Positions 1-7,424 are shown, counted from the stretch's first letter. The stretch: 24,237 nt of DNA from a virus (IMGVR_UViG_3300044568_002292:1-24237), one strand, 5' to 3'. Made by a program: numbers and translations. The notes: a model not told the origin generated them from the letters alone.

Positions 1-1
1 T

Positions 2-94
2 GCTATTTATGAGGACGAAGATTTAGCAATAAAAGCAGGTGATGAAGAGTATGTTCATAAGAACTACGAATTCTTTGGTTTAAAATATAATTAA
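2..94 (+). CDS. C-terminal end of an unknown protein (partial)
   Basis: An open frame enters from the left edge and ends at TAA 92-94, giving about 30 residues ending in FFGLKYN. The piece is acidic and then aromatic (EDEDLAIKAGDEEYVHKNYEFFGLKYN in outline). The next gene starts one base after the stop, so the two probably share a transcript. Nothing in the visible part identifies a family; its start and most of its length are outside the window. Confidence 0.6.
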   Translation, partial: AIYEDEDLAIKAGDEEYVHKNYEFFGLKYN

Positions 95-95
95 G

Positions 96-425
96 ATGGT
101 TACAGTATCGGATAAAGCACTTGAACACGTTGTTGAATTAATGATGCAACAGGGAATGACACCAGACACCCATTTTCTTCGTGTTGGCGTTAAAGGAGGT
201 GGTTGTAGTGGATTATCATATGCGATGGATTTTGATGACACAATCACAGACATGGATGAAGTCGTTGATTTAAACGCGTTGAAGGTGATTATAGATAAAA
301 AATCGGTTTTATATCTCTACGGTACTGAATTAGATTATTCCGATGGATTAAACGGAAAAGGTTTTAATTGGATTAACCCACAGGCAAGTCGAACTTGTGG
401 ATGTGGAGAAAGTTTCGCTCTTTAA
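96..425 (+). CDS. IscA/HesB-family A-type iron-sulfur carrier
   Basis: This 109-residue protein has the size and all three ligand cysteines of A-type Fe-S carriers: C37 in GGGCSGLSY, and C101 and C103 in the terminal CGCGESF. In cells these proteins bind a [2Fe-2S] or [4Fe-4S] cluster and hand it to apo-enzymes. HesB/IscA-like genes are known as host-derived genes in several large phages, including cyanophages and pelagiphages. Here it sits alone, without IscS, IscU or Suf partners, so it would have to draw clusters from the host or feed a phage Fe-S enzyme. It starts right after the preceding stop and is followed by a T-rich gap. The family call is strong; the client protein is unknown. Confidence 0.92.
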   Translation: MVTVSDKALEHVVELMMQQGMTPDTHFLRVGVKGGGCSGLSYAMDFDDTITDMDEVVDLNALKVIIDKKSVLYLYGTELDYSDGLNGKGFNWINPQASRTCGCGESFAL

Positions 426-439
426 TTTTTTTTAACAAT

Positions 440-450
440 AAAACATATCA
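440..450 (+). promoter_or_regulatory. A-rich leader element AAAACATATCA
   Basis: The 11-mer AAAACATATCA stands 2 bases before the ATG at 453. The identical 11-mer is found at 1967-1977, directly before the ATG at 1978. Neither site has a Shine-Dalgarno sequence. A-rich start regions are usual in Bacteroidota, so this may be a start-site enhancer or chance in an AT-rich genome. Confidence 0.3.
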
Positions 451-452
451 CT

Positions 453-641
453 ATGCTGGATCTTACACCAGATGACATCGAAATCAACCCTAAAGAAAGT
501 AATGACACTAAAAAACCCAAACCTCAAGACGTAACATTTTGGGAAAGTTTAGATTATCTAAAAAAGTGTAGAGATATGTTATCTATACACGAGGAGAATT
601 ACATTAACAACATGGCTTACAAATATAAACACTTAAGATAA
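453..641 (+). CDS. small hypothetical protein, 62 aa
   Basis: A short charged protein with an acidic, proline- and lysine-rich first half (PDDIEINPKESNDTKKPKP) and a helical second half containing WESLDYLKKC and MLSIHEENYINNM. No signal peptide or membrane segment is visible. Its stop overlaps the start of the methyltransferase by one base (TAATG at 639-643), so the two are probably translationally coupled. I do not recognise a family. Confidence 0.7.
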   Translation: MLDLTPDDIEINPKESNDTKKPKPQDVTFWESLDYLKKCRDMLSIHEENYINNMAYKYKHLR

Positions 642-1273
642 TGAAGGTATTAGAATTATTTGCTGGTAGTAGATCAATAGGTAAAGCTGCCGAAGAAATT
701 GGTATGGAAGTATTTTCATGTGATCTAATTGATTTTGGTGGTATAAACTATGTCGCAGATATCAGAGAGTTTGATTACTCTAAAATACCATTTGTGCCAG
801 ATGTTATCTGGGCGTCACCACCTTGTACTGGATTTAGTGTTGCAGCTATTGGTCGTAATTGGAATCACGATAAGACACCCAAGACGGACACCGCTAGATT
901 AGGTATTGAATTGGTAAAAAAAACCATTGAGATTATAAATCATTATAACCCCAAACATTTCTTTATTGAAAACCCAAGAGGTATGTTAAGAAAGATGCCG
1001 ATTATGGAGCAATTCAAAAGACATACTGTCACTTATTGTCAGTATGGTGATGACAGAATGAAACCAACAGACATCTGGACTAATAGCGATATATGGGCAC
1101 CAAAACCAGCGTGTAAAAATGGTGACCCTTGTCACGTTGCAGCACCTAGGGGATCTGTCACAGGAACCCAGGGTTTAAAGGGTGCATATGAAAGAAGTAA
1201 AATTCCTCACGAACTTTGTTCAGAAGTTTTAAAAAGTTGTCTCGTATATGAAAATCAAACATCCGTTAGTTAA
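641..1273 (+). CDS. C5-cytosine DNA methyltransferase, short phage type
   Basis: This 210-residue protein carries the ordered motifs of C5-cytosine methyltransferases: the AdoMet-binding LELFAGSRSIG (residues 4-14), the catalytic SPPCTGFS with Cys62, ENPRG (110-114) and YCQYG (132-136). The remaining C-terminal part is short, so any target-recognition region is minimal, as in many compact phage enzymes. It would methylate cytosines in phage or host DNA, plausibly as protection from restriction; the target sequence cannot be read. It overlaps the next gene by 26 bases. It is one of three C5 methyltransferase genes in the window, and the three differ in length and motif detail. Confidence 0.88.
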   Translation: MKVLELFAGSRSIGKAAEEIGMEVFSCDLIDFGGINYVADIREFDYSKIPFVPDVIWASPPCTGFSVAAIGRNWNHDKTPKTDTARLGIELVKKTIEIINHYNPKHFFIENPRGMLRKMPIMEQFKRHTVTYCQYGDDRMKPTDIWTNSDIWAPKPACKNGDPCHVAAPRGSVTGTQGLKGAYERSKIPHELCSEVLKSCLVYENQTSVS

Positions 1274-1931
1274 AGGTAGGGTTGTTGAAATAAAACCAAG
1301 AATATATTGTGTTGAAGTAGATGACAATTATGATAGAGCAATGTTGTTCTGTCGTTATCAAGAGTTCTACGAATCACCATATAAAGAATTCAGAGGTAAA
1401 CCATTCACGTGGATGGAGTATATGCGTTTTTATAAAAATGCGTGGAAGAAAAATGTGTTTACATATCCACATGATTGGGTAGGTTACAACATACCCAGTA
1501 ATATTGTTGAAAAAGCTAACAACGTTTTTTACAAAGAAACTGAATACGATGGAATAATGAACGACATTTATTTTCATTGTACTATAGATTCACAGAATAA
1601 AAACGATGGAACTATGTGTGATTGGTATTTGATTGGTGCAAGTAGTAAGGATGTAAGAACCCTAGACCACGAAATTGCTCATGGTTTATACTTCACAAAT
1701 AAAGAATATAAGAAGTCGGTTGATAAACTTATTAAAACAATTAAATCCAAAAATTACGATTCATTAAGAAAGAAATTAATGAAAATGGGTTATGCTGATG
1801 ATAAGAAAATCATCGATGATGAAATTCAAGCATTCATGTCCACTGGATTGTATAATACACTAGATAAAAAATGCTTTCAACAGTACGAAAAGGTGTTTAT
1901 GAAGAATTTTAAATTATTTAATAAATCTTAA
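1248..1931 (+). CDS. putative HExxH zinc metallopeptidase
   Basis: The 227-residue protein contains HEIAHGLYF at residues 141-149, a zincin HExxH motif, and a downstream acidic helix DDEIQAF (190-196), whose E192 is placed to be a gluzincin-type third zinc ligand. No signal peptide is seen, so it probably acts in the cytoplasm or virion. The N-terminal half (KIKHPLVKGRVVEI, then FRGKPFTWMEYM) is unfamiliar. The family level is uncertain: HExxH is short, but the local hydrophobic pattern and the second acidic helix support a real active site. It overlaps the upstream methyltransferase gene by 26 bases. The substrate is unknown. Confidence 0.6.
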   Translation: MKIKHPLVKGRVVEIKPRIYCVEVDDNYDRAMLFCRYQEFYESPYKEFRGKPFTWMEYMRFYKNAWKKNVFTYPHDWVGYNIPSNIVEKANNVFYKETEYDGIMNDIYFHCTIDSQNKNDGTMCDWYLIGASSKDVRTLDHEIAHGLYFTNKEYKKSVDKLIKTIKSKNYDSLRKKLMKMGYADDKKIIDDEIQAFMSTGLYNTLDKKCFQQYEKVFMKNFKLFNKS

Positions 1932-1977
1932 AAAAATACTATTTTCTTGATATATATGTATTAGAAAAAACATATCA

Positions 1978-2391
1978 ATGCAAGAAGAGTTCGTTCCTTA
2001 TCATCAGCACCTGTTACTTAAATGCTGGATAACAAACCCACCAAAAGAGGTTGAGGTTCTTAATAAATGGTTTATCGATTTAGTACACAAAGTCGGTATG
2101 GTTGTTGTCGGTGGACCAACTAGTGTTTATGTGGATTATCCTGGAAATGAAGGTTTGACTGGAACAGTTACATTAGCAACATCACATTCATCTATTCACA
2201 TATGGGACCACTATGAATTACCAATGGCTCAGTTCGACATTTACAGTTGCAAGTGTTTCACGTTAGAAGATGTTTTAAACCAATTTAAACCATGGGGTAT
2301 TGTTAAAGCTGAATGGGTTATGATTGATAGAAACACAAAGCCAACAATAACCCACGAAGGTGTTTGGGTGTGCGGGCCATCCGATTTATAG
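1978..2391 (+). CDS. S-adenosylmethionine decarboxylase (SpeD)-like protein
   Basis: The 137-residue protein matches the short prokaryotic SpeD fold. It has GNEGLTGTVTLATSH followed by SSIHIWDHYE and FDIYSCKCF, corresponding to the family pattern ESHxSIHTWPE...DxFTCG. The candidate self-cleavage serine is S69; H74 is exactly five residues on, as in Thermotoga SpeD, and C91 fits the proton-donor cysteine with a two-residue insertion. The residue before S69 is Thr instead of the more usual Glu. Classical SpeD makes decarboxylated AdoMet for spermidine synthesis. Related SpeD-like proteins have been shown to decarboxylate ornithine or arginine instead, so the substrate should not be assumed. No spermidine synthase gene is nearby. 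Confidence 0.75.
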   Translation: MQEEFVPYHQHLLLKCWITNPPKEVEVLNKWFIDLVHKVGMVVVGGPTSVYVDYPGNEGLTGTVTLATSHSSIHIWDHYELPMAQFDIYSCKCFTLEDVLNQFKPWGIVKAEWVMIDRNTKPTITHEGVWVCGPSDL

Positions 2392-2415
2392 ATTTATATT
2401 GTCTGGTATTTTACG

Positions 2416-2423
2416 TATCTTTG
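2416..2423 (+). promoter_or_regulatory. Bacteroidota-type -7 box TATCTTTG
   Basis: TATCTTTG is a perfect TAnnTTTG match. A start of transcription about four bases after the box would give a leader of about 17 bases before the ATG at 2444. The only upstream TTG (2399-2401) is too close to be a proper -33 element. The box rules against the upstream in-frame ATG at 2360 as the main start of the HAD gene. Confidence 0.4.
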
Positions 2424-2443
2424 ACATATTAACAAATAAAAAT

Positions 2444-3028
2444 ATGAAAGTTATATTTCTGGATCACGATGGTGTGATTTGTTTATCGACCGAATGGGGT
2501 GGTAGACACAAGAAACAAAAAAAGGTTGGTAGGAAACTAACCCAATCGGTGGAGTCGTTACCTGTCGATGCACGCTTTGATAACTTTAATAAAAAAGCTA
2601 TTGATGTATTAAATGAAATATTGGAAGAAACTAGCGCTGAAATTGTTATCTCATCTGATTGGAAAAGATGGGCCACTGTTGAGGAGATGGGTGAATATTA
2701 TGAGTCACAGGGAATCAAAAAGAAACCTATAGCGTTCACTAAGAATTTAGCTGAATGCGATGTTCCTCAAAACTTCATATGGTCCCGTCAATGGGACCTA
2801 GAACAGTCAAGATCCTTAGAGATTAACCAGTACCTACAAGACCATAAAGAAATCACACATTGGGTTGCTGTGGATGACCTGAATATGGGTATCCCACAAA
2901 CACACGATACTTGGGGAGATATGGTTATGGACTGGGGATTAACTAACTTCGTGTTAACACCAAAAAGTATTGAAGGAATTAAACAAACAGGAATTAAAGA
3001 TAAAATTTTAAACTTTTTAAACAATTAA
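2444..3028 (+). CDS. HAD-family phosphatase, RNA-repair (Swiss-army-knife) type
   Basis: Starting at 2444 the 194-residue protein begins directly with the HAD motif I, FLDHDGV, with D7 and D9 as nucleophile and acid/base. SSDWKRW (70-76) fits motif II and VDDLNMG (143-149) fits the acidic motif IV. The pattern of a short HAD domain with SSDW and DDLNM resembles the phage and bacterial HAD family predicted to act in RNA-end repair, which removes phosphates from damaged RNA ends. An in-frame ATG at 2360 would add 28 residues overlapping the SpeD-like gene, but those residues do not belong to the fold and a -7 box lies inside that stretch. The exact substrate is inferred from the family. Confidence 0.75.
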   Translation: MKVIFLDHDGVICLSTEWGGRHKKQKKVGRKLTQSVESLPVDARFDNFNKKAIDVLNEILEETSAEIVISSDWKRWATVEEMGEYYESQGIKKKPIAFTKNLAECDVPQNFIWSRQWDLEQSRSLEINQYLQDHKEITHWVAVDDLNMGIPQTHDTWGDMVMDWGLTNFVLTPKSIEGIKQTGIKDKILNFLNN

Positions 3029-3033
3029 ATTAT

Positions 3034-3198
3034 ATGGAATATATTCTACCATTTGCTATTATGTTTATCATCGTCGGGTTCATCTCTTGGAGATGGGTTG
3101 TCGGTATTGACTATATGAAAGAAAACCATCCCGATTATAAGGGAGAAGATTTTTTAAATTGGGGTGATGACGATAATGACAAGAATCAAATCATGTAA
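3034..3198 (+). CDS. small membrane protein, 54 aa
   Basis: A 54-residue frame starts five bases after the HAD gene stop. Residues 3-23 form one hydrophobic helix (YILPFAIMFIIVGFISW). A basic stop-transfer residue follows, then an acidic tail containing ENHPDYKGEDFLNWGDDDND. Short proteins with one membrane span and a DYKGEDFLN-like tail are common in Bacteroidota phages. Its end overlaps the convergent SGNH gene by eight bases. The function is unknown. Confidence 0.65.
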   Translation: MEYILPFAIMFIIVGFISWRWVVGIDYMKENHPDYKGEDFLNWGDDDNDKNQIM

Positions 3199-3880
3199 TT
3201 AAATCAATTTCTTTTTCTAGATATTCTTTTAGAACACTATTACCATATGGCGATAAGTGTTGATCGTTTATATCGGAGCCATCACAAATCCTTAATTTCT
3301 TTTCTTCAGCAATTCTACCAAATAAAAATTGTCTAGGTTCAAATTCGATAAAATTAAGTTCTTTTAATTTATCATATAGAATATTATCTTTTCTTTTTAT
3401 CAGTGTTTCCTCAACACATAATGAATCCCAAAGATAGTTTATATATTTATATCCTTTCTTCTCAATATAAGCGTTAAAAATTTCAACATCCTTCATAAAT
3501 TTTTTAAGATACACTTCTTCATCATATATGTTCATTATGTAATATTGATAAAACCCTCCCAATGTTTTATCTGTAAATTCCAATCCAAATTCACAGTATT
3601 CATTAGGTGGTGAATGGAAGTTACCATCAAATCTCAATTTATTTTCACCAATTGGTAAATATAAACGTGAAATATAAGAATATTGGATAACCAATACTGT
3701 ATCTTTTACTTCTGTATGGAATGGTTTATCCGAATCACATATAAAATCATAAACATCTTCCATAATTTTATATGGTCCAGCACCACTATGTCCGGCTAAA
3801 TGGTTTTTTGTTTTTGTAAATGAACTAAAGAAACCACTCCTAGCTGTGTGGGAATCTCCAAAAAAAACTAGATTTTTCAT
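3191..3880 (-). CDS. SGNH/GDSL-type hydrolase
   Basis: With the start at 3880 the 229-residue protein opens with NLVFFGDSHTARSG, the block I GDS motif with S10 as nucleophile. Near its C-terminus it has NDQHLSPYGN, in which H208 fits the block V catalytic histidine. SGNH enzymes hydrolyse esters, often acyl groups on polysaccharides or lipids. A longer frame opens at 4018, but it would run 104 bases into the divergent murein hydrolase gene and place 46 unrelated residues before the GDS motif. It is one of only two minus-strand genes here, transcribed from the divergent region 3881-3914. No signal peptide is visible. It could act on host surface glycans, or on acylated metabolites; I cannot tell which. 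Confidence 0.75.
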   Translation of the reverse strand: MKNLVFFGDSHTARSGFFSSFTKTKNHLAGHSGAGPYKIMEDVYDFICDSDKPFHTEVKDTVLVIQYSYISRLYLPIGENKLRFDGNFHSPPNEYCEFGLEFTDKTLGGFYQYYIMNIYDEEVYLKKFMKDVEIFNAYIEKKGYKYINYLWDSLCVEETLIKRKDNILYDKLKELNFIEFEPRQFLFGRIAEEKKLRICDGSDINDQHLSPYGNSVLKEYLEKEIDLIT

Positions 3881-3890
3881 ATAACATATA

Positions 3891-3898
3891 TATCTTTG
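3891..3898 (+). promoter_or_regulatory. Bacteroidota-type -7 box TATCTTTG
   Basis: The same TATCTTTG octamer as at 2416 lies 16 bases before the ATG at 3915. Initiation about four bases downstream would give a 13-base leader. No clear -33 TTTG is present. The site is followed at once by the ATATTTAT box, so the gene may have two promoter signals. Confidence 0.35.
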
Positions 3899-3901
3899 GT
3901 C

Positions 3902-3909
3902 ATATTTAT
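3902..3909 (+). promoter_or_regulatory. ATATTTAT start-proximal box (candidate phage late promoter)
   Basis: CATATTTAT ends five bases before the ATG at 3915. The same box stands 4-6 bases before four other starts in this window. Read on the minus strand, 3903-3910 is TATAAATA, identical to the T4 late promoter. It lies 22 bases from the SGNH start at 3880, so the element might serve both directions. Confidence 0.5.
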
Positions 3910-3914
3910 ATACT

Positions 3915-5405
3915 ATGAGAGTAATAATATCAGAAAACCAATTAAAAAAGGTCCTTAAATCATCTTTAAACGAGAATGATGGTAAGGAAATTTTGGATAA
4001 AATACTATCTTGGACCAAAGATAAGATAAATCAAGTAGAAAAACTATTTGATGACCCTAAAAAAGCGGATAAATTAGATGTTGATGTTGATAGTTATTAC
4101 AACAAATTGGAAGCAATTAGTGGACCAATCGACCAGCAACAACGCGGTGGTTTTAAGTTTCAAGAAAGTGTTGAAGCGGTTCAAATAGGTTTAATTTTAT
4201 TAGATTATAAATTACCTAGATTTGGTGTGGATGGTTTATTTGGACCAGAAACAGCAGAAGCGGTAAATAAATTCAAAGAAGATAATAATATAGCGGACAT
4301 TTCATTGAACGAAGGGTTCATTAACGCTGGGTCAACAAACTATTCAAACTTAAAATTCTCATCAAAATCTAGTGGCGACAATCTTAGTCAAGCATTATTA
4401 GATGATATTCAAACTGCAGCATCAAGTGTTAATGTGGTTGCAAAGGTAACAACAGCAAATACTGGTCACAGTTATTTAACAACAACCGGAAATGTGAGTA
4501 GACACACCAAAAACATTGCGGTAGATATTGGTTATTTAAATGGTAAAGTTTGTAGTGCTAAGGGACCAGAATATGATTGTGGTTCATTTAAAACCGACGG
4601 TGACAAATTAAAAGACGCTTTGGTTTCTATGGGCTACGTTTGGAACAAAGAAAAAGGTAATCAAAAAGCCGTATTGTGGCAGACATATATTGGTGGTAAT
4701 CACTATAACCATTTACACGTTTCTAACAACGGCGAAGCTAGCGATGGACCTGTAGATGTTGCATCTGCTGCTGTTGGAGGTGCCGCTGTTGCAATAATTA
4801 CTGTTGATATGGTTAAGACCATGATTAGTAAATTACAAGCCGGGAATTTGGTTACAAGAGAAACATTAAAAACACATGTTGACCCTGCAAAAGTAACTGG
4901 TGGCAATGAAGTTTTCACCGACTTAGATTTAACAACACCAGAAGGTTATAGTGCTTATAGAAAAATATGCGATAACTATATTGCAACAAGAAACCCATCA
5001 GGACCAATCACTGGAACAATGATGGCTGACGGTGCAAAAATGGCTATGGAGAAATATAGAAAGTATGTTCCACCAGAATTAGCGTTAGCTCAAATTACTG
5101 TTGAAGGTGGGTTAGCTACCGATTATACTAACAAACCACATAGAACCAAGAATCCGTTTAACGTTGGTCAAAACAAAACAATCAGTAATCCACAACCAAC
5201 TTACCAAGCAGGTATTGATATCTACTATTCATTAATTGCTAGAAGATACATGACGAATGGTAAAACTGCTAGTAATTTGATTATGGACTTTAAAAACGAT
5301 GAAGGATCTGCATATGCGGACGCCGGCTACGAAAGAGCACTTACAAGTTTAATCGCTAGCATAAGAAAGAAAAATGAATCAATTTACAAAGAATTAGCCG
5401 TATAA
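3915..5405 (+). CDS. tagged multidomain murein hydrolase (PG-binding, M15-like peptidase, glucosaminidase-like)
   Basis: The 496-residue protein starts with the shared tag (RVIISENQLKKVL), ending at L18-N-E20. A PG_binding_1-like segment (about 85-122) contains GVDGLFGPETAEAVNKF. Residues 185-270 look like a VanY/M15 D-Ala-D-Ala-type peptidase: SRHTKNIAVDIGY gives H197 and D204, and NHLHVS gives H266 and H268, the usual zinc set. The C-terminal part (about 384-490) resembles glucosaminidase/lysozyme-like domains, with LAQITVEGGLATDY (E397 candidate catalytic acid) and KNPFNVG. It would bind peptidoglycan and cut both stem peptide and glycan. There is no secretion signal or holin beside it. 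With the tag, it is more likely virion-carried than a classical endolysin. The next gene starts on its stop (TAATG). Confidence 0.8.
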   Translation: MRVIISENQLKKVLKSSLNENDGKEILDKILSWTKDKINQVEKLFDDPKKADKLDVDVDSYYNKLEAISGPIDQQQRGGFKFQESVEAVQIGLILLDYKLPRFGVDGLFGPETAEAVNKFKEDNNIADISLNEGFINAGSTNYSNLKFSSKSSGDNLSQALLDDIQTAASSVNVVAKVTTANTGHSYLTTTGNVSRHTKNIAVDIGYLNGKVCSAKGPEYDCGSFKTDGDKLKDALVSMGYVWNKEKGNQKAVLWQTYIGGNHYNHLHVSNNGEASDGPVDVASAAVGGAAVAIITVDMVKTMISKLQAGNLVTRETLKTHVDPAKVTGGNEVFTDLDLTTPEGYSAYRKICDNYIATRNPSGPITGTMMADGAKMAMEKYRKYVPPELALAQITVEGGLATDYTNKPHRTKNPFNVGQNKTISNPQPTYQAGIDIYYSLIARRYMTNGKTASNLIMDFKNDEGSAYADAGYERALTSLIASIRKKNESIYKELAV

Positions 5406-6961
5406 TGAGATTAATACTATCAGAACAACAATATCAAAGGTTAATCCTTGAAGCCGACAAAAGAAGTGTCATAATGAGTTCACTTGGTTTTAACCAGGCA
5501 TGGGCAGATGCATTTCACCGTATAAGTGACAAGGTATCTGTTTGGATTGCTGACGCATATCTAAAAGAAATGTTACAACAAGTTCCAAAACTATCTGAGA
5601 TGGATGATGCTGAACATAGAACAATGGTTATTGGAAGGATAAACGAACATTCACCACAAAACGAGAGATTTTGGTCAGAGATGATGCCAAATTTCAGATA
5701 TATAATGGACTGGTTAAGAGGTACTAATGGCACTGTTAATTTAAGAAACTACAACTACCGTAATGCTTTAGAAGGTGCAACTGATTGGCACAATAGTTTA
5801 AGCGTGGAAGTTCAAATTAATTTCAACGAAACCAATGAAATATTTATTGACTATAGAGATAGTAGAGGTATTGGTTTTTATTGGGCTAACTTAGGAACTA
5901 GAGAATGTTCAGATGAAAAAGCTAGAATGGCTCATTGTGGTAGAGCTTCTCACGGTGTTTTATTATCATTGAGAGAGATTACGTCAAATGGTAATGGTGA
6001 ATCACATGTGACCATAGATTATGATCAAGGTATTTTATATGATTTTCATGGGAGAGCTAATAGTAAACCATCATCAAGATACCATAGATACATTGTTGAT
6101 TTCTTAAAGAACACAATATATCCAGTTAACAAATTAAGTTCTAGTGGTGTTCATAGATACCAAGATAACTTCCATTTAGCAGATTTAACTGACGAACAAA
6201 GAAGAGATGTTTATGCTAGTAACCCATCATTGAAATATGATATTGAAAATGAAAACACTTGGCCGGAGATTATTGCAGCCATTCGTTCTGGTGAATTAAA
6301 TATAAACAACTACACATTCCTTATCGCGTTAGCTTTAATGCGTTTATCTGAATATGACCCAGAATTTATTGCAAAATATGATGTAGAAATGCAAACATTA
6401 TTTAATGCATTTGATACTAGTGAAAACGTGTTACCAACTGAGGAGGCAAAGAAAATATTTATGAAGATATATGGTGAGCGTCTTATTAATTATATGAACA
6501 CCGATGAAGGTTTTGAAGAATTAATACCTACCACTAGTAAGTTTAAAGGTATTCTTAGAAGAATTAGTATGGAGTTCATTAACGTTTACCAACAGTTCTG
6601 CCCATTAATTGATAAAGGTTTTAGAAAGTGGGAAAGCGAGTTAGCTGATTTATTATCCACACCTAGATTAAGAAAGAAAATATTAAGATGTACCAATGTT
6701 GTTGATTTTTTAAATCAATACTCTGACTTCTCAACATTTGATAGTGAAGGTAATGCTTTAGTTAGAATTGACGATGAAAGTGGTGAATGGGGAATGGTTA
6801 ACAGCCAAAACGAATTCATTGTTGAACCAGATTACATTGCATTAAACTATAGTCCAATGGATAGAGATAAATTAATATTAATTGGTAAAAAACGTGACGG
6901 GTCTTTCTGGAAGATTAACTTAAGAACAAATGAAATAAAGCAATTAGCTGCTCGTTCTTAA
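5405..6961 (+). CDS. tagged 518-aa phage protein with possible PcfJ-like block and C-terminal WG-like segment
   Basis: It begins with the shared tag (RLILSEQQYQRLILEA), in which I14-L-E16 precedes A17, a good L/I-x-E cleavage site. The centre (about 175-235) reads MAHCGRASHGVLLSLRE, HVTIDYDQGI and FHGRANSKPSSRYHRYIVDFL. This order of a Cys, an S-L-R, a T-I-D and a G-x-x-N-x-x-P resembles PcfJ-like proteins, but that is a weak call. Near the C-terminus, GEWGMVNSQNEFIVEPDYIAL looks like one WG-type repeat. The gene overlaps the murein hydrolase stop by one base, so the two tagged proteins are co-expressed. It meets the minus-strand tagged gene tail to tail with a 4-base overlap. The function is unknown. 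Confidence 0.75.
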   Translation: MRLILSEQQYQRLILEADKRSVIMSSLGFNQAWADAFHRISDKVSVWIADAYLKEMLQQVPKLSEMDDAEHRTMVIGRINEHSPQNERFWSEMMPNFRYIMDWLRGTNGTVNLRNYNYRNALEGATDWHNSLSVEVQINFNETNEIFIDYRDSRGIGFYWANLGTRECSDEKARMAHCGRASHGVLLSLREITSNGNGESHVTIDYDQGILYDFHGRANSKPSSRYHRYIVDFLKNTIYPVNKLSSSGVHRYQDNFHLADLTDEQRRDVYASNPSLKYDIENENTWPEIIAAIRSGELNINNYTFLIALALMRLSEYDPEFIAKYDVEMQTLFNAFDTSENVLPTEEAKKIFMKIYGERLINYMNTDEGFEELIPTTSKFKGILRRISMEFINVYQQFCPLIDKGFRKWESELADLLSTPRLRKKILRCTNVVDFLNQYSDFSTFDSEGNALVRIDDESGEWGMVNSQNEFIVEPDYIALNYSPMDRDKLILIGKKRDGSFWKINLRTNEIKQLAARS

Positions 6962-7401
6962 TAACTTAATCGTCCCTTAACTGGGGCTGAAACGTGCCCA
7001 TCAGAAAGTACTAACATACCATCTTGATATGGTAATGTTTCGTTAGTGCCGGCAATAAACCAATCACCTTTTTTCTGGAAGATGTAAACATTACGACAAC
7101 CTAAAAATTGATTTAATCTGTCTTTAGTTGTCCTTGTTTCCCAACCACCAGTGCTAACAGTTAAAACACCAGTTGGGTCCATCTTAACAATATATGTTCT
7201 GTGGTATTTTATACCGATTGTAAACTCATCAATTTGTTCAACAAAAGTATTGTGTCCAATTTTCTTGGACGATTTTCCGCCTAGATATTCAACTAAATCG
7301 TTGAAATCGGTATAATGACATGCTAATTTAGCTTCATTTAAATGAATTTTACCCACCAAATTCATTACTTGCTCTTCTGTTAAAATGATTTTTTTGCCCA
7401 T
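6958..7401 (-). CDS. tagged conserved phage protein (SGGW/TTKDR family), 147 aa
   Basis: The start at 7401 gives MGKKIILTEEQVMNLV, the shared tag with two extra residues, ending at L21-N-E23 followed by Ala. After it comes a domain common in tailed phages: LGGKSSKKIGHNTFVEQ, YHRTYIVKMDPTGVLTVS, GGWETRTTKDRLNQFL and a final DGMLVLSDG. I recognise this pattern from many phage hypothetical proteins, but no function is established. It is the only tagged gene on the minus strand, and it still has the ATATTTAT box six bases before its ATG. That makes the tag-box association independent of gene order. Confidence 0.78.
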   Translation of the reverse strand: MGKKIILTEEQVMNLVGKIHLNEAKLACHYTDFNDLVEYLGGKSSKKIGHNTFVEQIDEFTIGIKYHRTYIVKMDPTGVLTVSTGGWETRTTKDRLNQFLGCRNVYIFQKKGDWFIAGTNETLPYQDGMLVLSDGHVSAPVKGRLSY

Positions 7402-7407
7402 AATAAT

Positions 7408-7415
7408 ATAAATAT
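7408..7415 (-). promoter_or_regulatory. ATATTTAT start-proximal box (minus strand)
   Basis: On the minus strand the sequence reads GATATTTAT, then six bases, then the ATG at 7401. It is the same box, at nearly the same distance, as at 3902, 12355, 21064 and 23343. Confidence 0.5.
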
Positions 7416-7424
7416 CACAACATT

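Noticed and set aside
2360-2443. Upstream in-frame ATG of the HAD gene
   Set aside because: The extra 28 residues overlap the SpeD-like gene and do not belong to the HAD fold, which begins MKVIFLDHDG at 2444; a -7 box lies inside the extension.
3881-4018. Upstream extension of the minus-strand SGNH hydrolase
   Set aside because: It would add 46 residues before the GDSH motif and run about 100 bases into the divergent, clearly coding murein hydrolase gene.
6653-6661. Perfect DnaA box TTATCCACA
   Set aside because: Single copy, inside the coding region of the 518-aa protein, with no second box, AT-rich unwinding element or origin features around it. Most likely chance, though worth remembering given the DnaA-like protein.
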